A DNA stretch of 12,829 nucleotides from an uncultured Pseudomonadota bacterium (GTDB lineage Bacteria > Myxococcota_A > Polyangia > HGW-17), in contig CALKWH010000178.1 in the NCBI GenBank assembly GCA_938004375.1, forward strand, positions 1 through 12,829, given 5' to 3'. The notes under the pieces were generated by a model. That model was given only the letters and a program-made list of their open reading frames with translations, was not told the origin of the DNA and did not search any database. The position numbers were made by a program, and so were the translations under genes. The stretch's first letter is position 1; the number at the start of each line of letters is the position of its first letter. Positions 11,589 to 12,829 of this stretch are shown here, piece after piece.

Positions 11589-12239
11589 ATGTTCGGCTTC
11601 TTGCAATTCTTCGGGTACAAGGGATGGGCGCTGATTCTGGTGATCACCGCCGGCACCCTGCCTGCCGCCAGCGAGCCCCTCGTCCTCTCCCGGCACGTCC
11701 CGGCCGTGGCCCAGGACGCCGGCCCGGAGTCGGGCGGGCGCAGGCTCACCGTGAAGGAATGTTACGACGAGGCCAACCGGCTTTCGTCCAACTGGGCGGC
11801 CAAGGTCAAGAACATTCAGGACATGTTGGCCCAGGCCAAGAAGAGCAAGAACGTCATCCGCCAGAACTGCATTGAGCCTAAGATTAAAGATGTCAACTTT
11901 GGCGTCGAGGAAGGCAAGACGACCCTCGCCGACATGAAGGGCGGCCTGAAGTCCGCCATCAACCAGGACCGCATGGAGCTCCTGTTGCAGAAAATGCGGG
12001 TCATCGACGCCAACATCGAGGAGGCGGTGATGGAAGCCGGCCGCTGCGTGGGGGACGAGCAGTTCTCCTCGGGCGACGGCTTCGAACTCAAGGGTACGCA
12101 CCCCGAAGAGGACGGGTTCGACCCGGACAAGGGCGCGGTGATCCTCGACGACCCGCTCCATCGGGAAGACGGCTTCGTCCCAACCAACCCCGACTGGTCC
12201 GCGGATCTGACCTGGCCCAACGCTTCACCCTACATTTAG
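11589..12239 (+). CDS. Secreted helical protein with three cysteines and an acidic DGF-repeat tail, function unknown
   Basis: A 216-residue product I do not recognise. It starts with a signal peptide (hydrophobic from about residue 13 to 24, likely cleaved near Ala27). A charged, mostly helical central region spans 53-155, with cysteines at 58, 94 and 153; the even number left after pairing two would leave one free. The tail (156-216) is Asp/Gly/Pro-rich and repeats DGF at 163-165, 175-177 and 194-196, twice as EDGF. The start at ATG 11589 is set by GGAGG (11576-11580) eight bases upstream; an in-frame GTG at 11556 has no such support. The beta-barrel gene follows after 22 bp, so a periplasmic or surface role alongside that outer-membrane protein is likely. 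A short AT-rich segment at about 11875-11905 is unlike the rest. Confidence 0.8.
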   Translation: MFGFLQFFGYKGWALILVITAGTLPAASEPLVLSRHVPAVAQDAGPESGGRRLTVKECYDEANRLSSNWAAKVKNIQDMLAQAKKSKNVIRQNCIEPKIKDVNFGVEEGKTTLADMKGGLKSAINQDRMELLLQKMRVIDANIEEAVMEAGRCVGDEQFSSGDGFELKGTHPEEDGFDPDKGAVILDDPLHREDGFVPTNPDWSADLTWPNASPYI

Positions 12240-12261
12240 CTGACCCGACGAACGAGAAGAG

Positions 12262-12783
12262 ATGGATTTGCCCATGCACCGCCCGCTCCCGACCATTTCC
12301 CGGCTCCTGTTGCTGCCGGGTGTGCTGTTCTGGTTGTTGCCCGCCGTCTCCCATGCCCAGGGAGGGTCCATGATCCCGGTCCCCCGGGAGGTCGGCGTGA
12401 TCGCCCCGAACTCCCAGATCGAGAATCGCGCGGGGTTTTCCGGTAGTGTGCTGGGCAATCTGGGGTACGACACCAACATCTCCTACGGTTCGGGTACCGA
12501 AGGCGTGGTCGGGGGTCGGCTCGAGAGCGTGATCCCCGGTCTGTCCATGTCCCTGATCCCGGGCATCCGCTACACGAGCCCCCAGCTCCTCGAGAGCGAG
12601 CGCACCGGCGGCAAGGTCCATTACGGTTTCGAGATCCGCGGCATCTACCGCCAGTACTACAATCCCGACTACCAGGGGGTCAACGATCCCCGCTTCGGCG
12701 CCCACCTGGGCGGCACCCTCCTCTATTCCCCCTCGAAGCTCTTCAACGTGCAGTTGTACGAGATCTTCGATCGGTATACCGAG
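12262..12783 (+). CDS. Outer-membrane beta-barrel protein, N-terminal part, truncated by the adapter
   Basis: The first 174 codons are present and the gene is open at the end of the insert. A signal peptide occupies residues 1-32 (hydrophobic LLLLPGVLFWLLPAV, cleavage likely after SHA before Gln33). From about residue 57 the sequence shows alternating polar and hydrophobic strands with aromatic ends (GFSGSVLGNLGYDTNISYG; LSMSLIPGIRYT; HYGFEIRGIYRQYY; AHLGGTLLYSP; FNVQLYEIFDRY), the pattern of an outer-membrane barrel like the putative porins found near polysaccharide-export genes. ATG 12274 is a possible alternative start; GAAGAG ends right before 12262, which is too close, and 12 bases before 12274. 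Translation beyond 12783 enters adapter and is not real protein. Confidence 0.75.
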
Positions 12784-12829
12784 AGATCGGAAGAGCGTCG
12801 TGTAGGGAAAGAGTGTAGATCTCGGTGGT
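12784..12829. other. Illumina universal (read 1) adapter, artificial sequence
   Basis: The last 46 bases match the reverse complement of the TruSeq universal adapter, beginning AGATCGGAAGAGCGTCGTGT, without a visible mismatch. The reading frame of the beta-barrel gene continues through it as artificial codons. Confidence 0.98.

Overview
The window is one GC-rich (by eye about two thirds G+C) bacterial fragment capped at both ends by Illumina library adapter (1-52 and 12784-12829), so only 53-12783 is biological. Secreted proteins and the start of an outer-membrane beta-barrel point to a diderm (Gram-negative-type) bacterium. The giant TPR protein with a decayed M48-peptidase-like tail resembles proteins I associate with Myxococcota and related deltaproteobacterial lineages. 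That placement is an inference, no marker here fixes the phylum, and the histidyl-tRNA synthetase is of a sequence type (GEEGDKLLFK) I also associate with Bacteroidetes.

Left region (53-9971, minus strand, read right to left): a tight four-gene run. First comes a secreted PQQ-type beta-propeller (8835-9971). Sixteen bases on is a 2,748-residue cytoplasmic alpha-solenoid/TPR protein (572-8818) with a low-complexity, Glu-Ile-Ser-rich N-terminal arm and a degenerate M48-like C-terminal domain. Two bases on is a four-helix membrane protein (159-569), whose stop overlaps by ATGA a signal-anchored protein cut off by the adapter (53-162). The spacing implies one transcript with translational coupling. 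The order suggests an envelope-spanning assembly of unknown function: periplasmic propeller, cytoplasmic scaffold and membrane components.

Middle (9972-10084): a 113-bp divergent intergenic region with a possible near-leaderless promoter for the propeller gene and a 9-bp inverted repeat in the leader of hisS.

Right region (10085-12783, plus strand): hisS, complete with all class II signature motifs; a 163-bp intergenic region holding a possible 17-codon ORF, a weak terminator-like hairpin, and a sigma70-like promoter with a 7-bp-arm palindrome in its spacer; a 216-residue secreted helical protein with three cysteines and an acidic tail; and 22 bp later the first 174 codons of an outer-membrane beta-barrel protein. 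The last two look like an envelope or export operon separate from hisS.

There is no gene-free stretch longer than 300 bases. I saw no tRNA, rRNA, CRISPR array, transposase or insertion sequence.
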